Made by a program: the position numbers and the translations under genes
The notes under the pieces: model-generated
The model's input: only the letters and a program-made list of their open reading frames with translations
The model's database searches: none
What the model was told of the DNA's origin: nothing
Source of the DNA: Paramacrobiotus metropolitanus
Lineage: Eukaryota > Tardigrada > Eutardigrada > Parachela > Macrobiotidae
NCBI RefSeq assembly: GCF_019649055.1
Contig: NW_026570227.1
Span: forward strand, 1,860,001 to 1,924,000
DNA length: 64,000 nt
Reading direction: 5' to 3'
Shown: positions 63,248 to 64,000 of the stretch, piece by piece
How positions within the stretch are numbered: the first letter of the stretch is position 1
How the letters are laid out: every line of letters begins with the position of its first letter

Positions 63248-64000
63248 ATGGAGCAAGTACGTAAAGAGGTGAGTCCTTCTCCTTTGCACGATGTGCTAGC
63301 ATTCTTCGAGTAATTACTATACAACATCAACAGAGCACTTCCTAACGCGGCGTTGGCTGGCAGGCGTTCGCAGCTTTTAACTCCGCTGCGTGCGAAACAG
63401 TGAAAAACCGCGGCCAGTGAACAATCGAGACGTATTCGTGTAGTTCCCAAGGTAACTTTATCACTGTCAGAATGCCGTTGTTATTTAGACCTGGGTGGAT
63501 GAGTTGGGAGCGATGCCGCGGTATCGGCCACTATTGGCGGATACCAATCAGATCAGTTACCAGAACACCGTCGCCGTCCGCAACGCTGACGACACGTGGT
63601 GGCTGGGATACATTCAGGATATTGACGGCGACGGCGCCTTCATCCACTTCGACTCCACAACCGTGGACGCTCGCTGGATACCCATGAGCGACGTTTGGCC
63701 ACTGGCCTCGTATGTCTGGCACACCGAGGACTTTACAGCAGGACACCCAAGCGTCCCCGTCTTCGCGGCACTGCGCGATCCAGATAACGGACCATGGCGT
63801 TTCCGGCCGGCCGTTCTGCTGGACAGCGTCACCGGGTGTGGGGTGCCATGTGCTGGATGCTGTACATCCAGATCGCCGGCAGTCCCGTTCGTCGTCAGCT
63901 GGTCCACGAAGCACAAGTGGTCAGTGCGCTGCCCCCCGCCACTCCTCCGCTGCGCTACAGCAAGCACTGCATCCTCTTTGCTCGTGCCCACGCCCTTCTC
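63248..64000 (+). CDS. Family A copy 10, partial (window end), with a frameshift
   Basis: Start exon 63248-63256 (MEQ, then GTACGT). Exon 2 starts at 63489 and runs off the window: TWVDELGAMPRYRPLLADTN, WWLGYIQDIDGDGAFIHFDS, FAALRDPDNGPWRFRPAVLL. After LLDSVTGCG (about 63840) the family sequence (MCWMLYIQIAG, QLVHEAQVVSALPPA, HCILFARAHALL) continues in another frame, so there is a 1-nt indel. Closest to copy 9 (same MxQ start and VHEGQVVSALPP region). Exons 3-5 would lie beyond the window. Confidence 0.7.

Overview
This is eukaryotic, animal DNA. Genes have GT-AG introns of about 60 to 1,500 bp, GC-rich exons sit in AT-rich flanks, and the recognisable products are metazoan (7TM receptors, ApeC-domain secreted proteins, an F-box-type family, kelch, a protein kinase, non-LTR retrotransposon pieces). 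My best guess is a small-genome ecdysozoan such as a tardigrade. That rests on general impression, not on a diagnostic gene, and I hold it weakly.

The window is dominated by one tandem gene family, here called family A, with ten copies: one on the minus strand (about 2.9-4.8 kb) and nine on the plus strand (6.0, 7.6-11.0, 11.9-15.2, 16.9-19.5, 40.9-43.8, 44.8-48.3, 50.9/52.3-54.8, 59.0-62.1 and 63.2-64.0 kb). The model has five exons: a tiny start exon, a long exon with a Tudor/agenet-like WWLGYIQD block, a ~112-118 bp exon carrying most of an F-box, a ~730-780 bp exon, and a 124 bp last exon. Intron phases (0,1,2,2) are the same in every copy where I could measure them. Two copies (40.9-43.8 and 52.3-54.8 kb) read intact throughout. 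Four more carry a single 1-nt frameshift or one nonsense codon, and the rest are fragments.

Region by region. 0-2.5 kb: degenerate tandem repeats and a three-exon secreted protein with a dynein-light-chain-like pattern. 2.6-19.5 kb: family A copies 1-5, with retrotransposon scraps and antisense 7TM-receptor relics in the gaps. 20-24 kb: two tandem minus-strand 7TM receptors. 24.6-25.3 kb: a large foldback repeat. 26-33 kb: two duplicated ApeC genes flanking a kelch fragment and a damaged kinase. 33-40.6 kb: TIR elements, a papain-fold-like gene with a small ORF just upstream, a cupin_5/DUF985 gene, more retrotransposon ends and a tRNA-derived Pol III-like sequence. 41-64 kb: family A copies 6-10, a nested insertion (non-LTR element in a hairpin-arm element in an F-box pseudogene), minisatellites and a perfect 57-bp palindrome.

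The genes do not form a pathway. The layout looks like a birth-and-death region. F-box-type adaptors, 7TM receptors and ApeC proteins are all families known to expand in particular lineages, and truncated mobile elements with recurrent foldback structures may have promoted the duplications.
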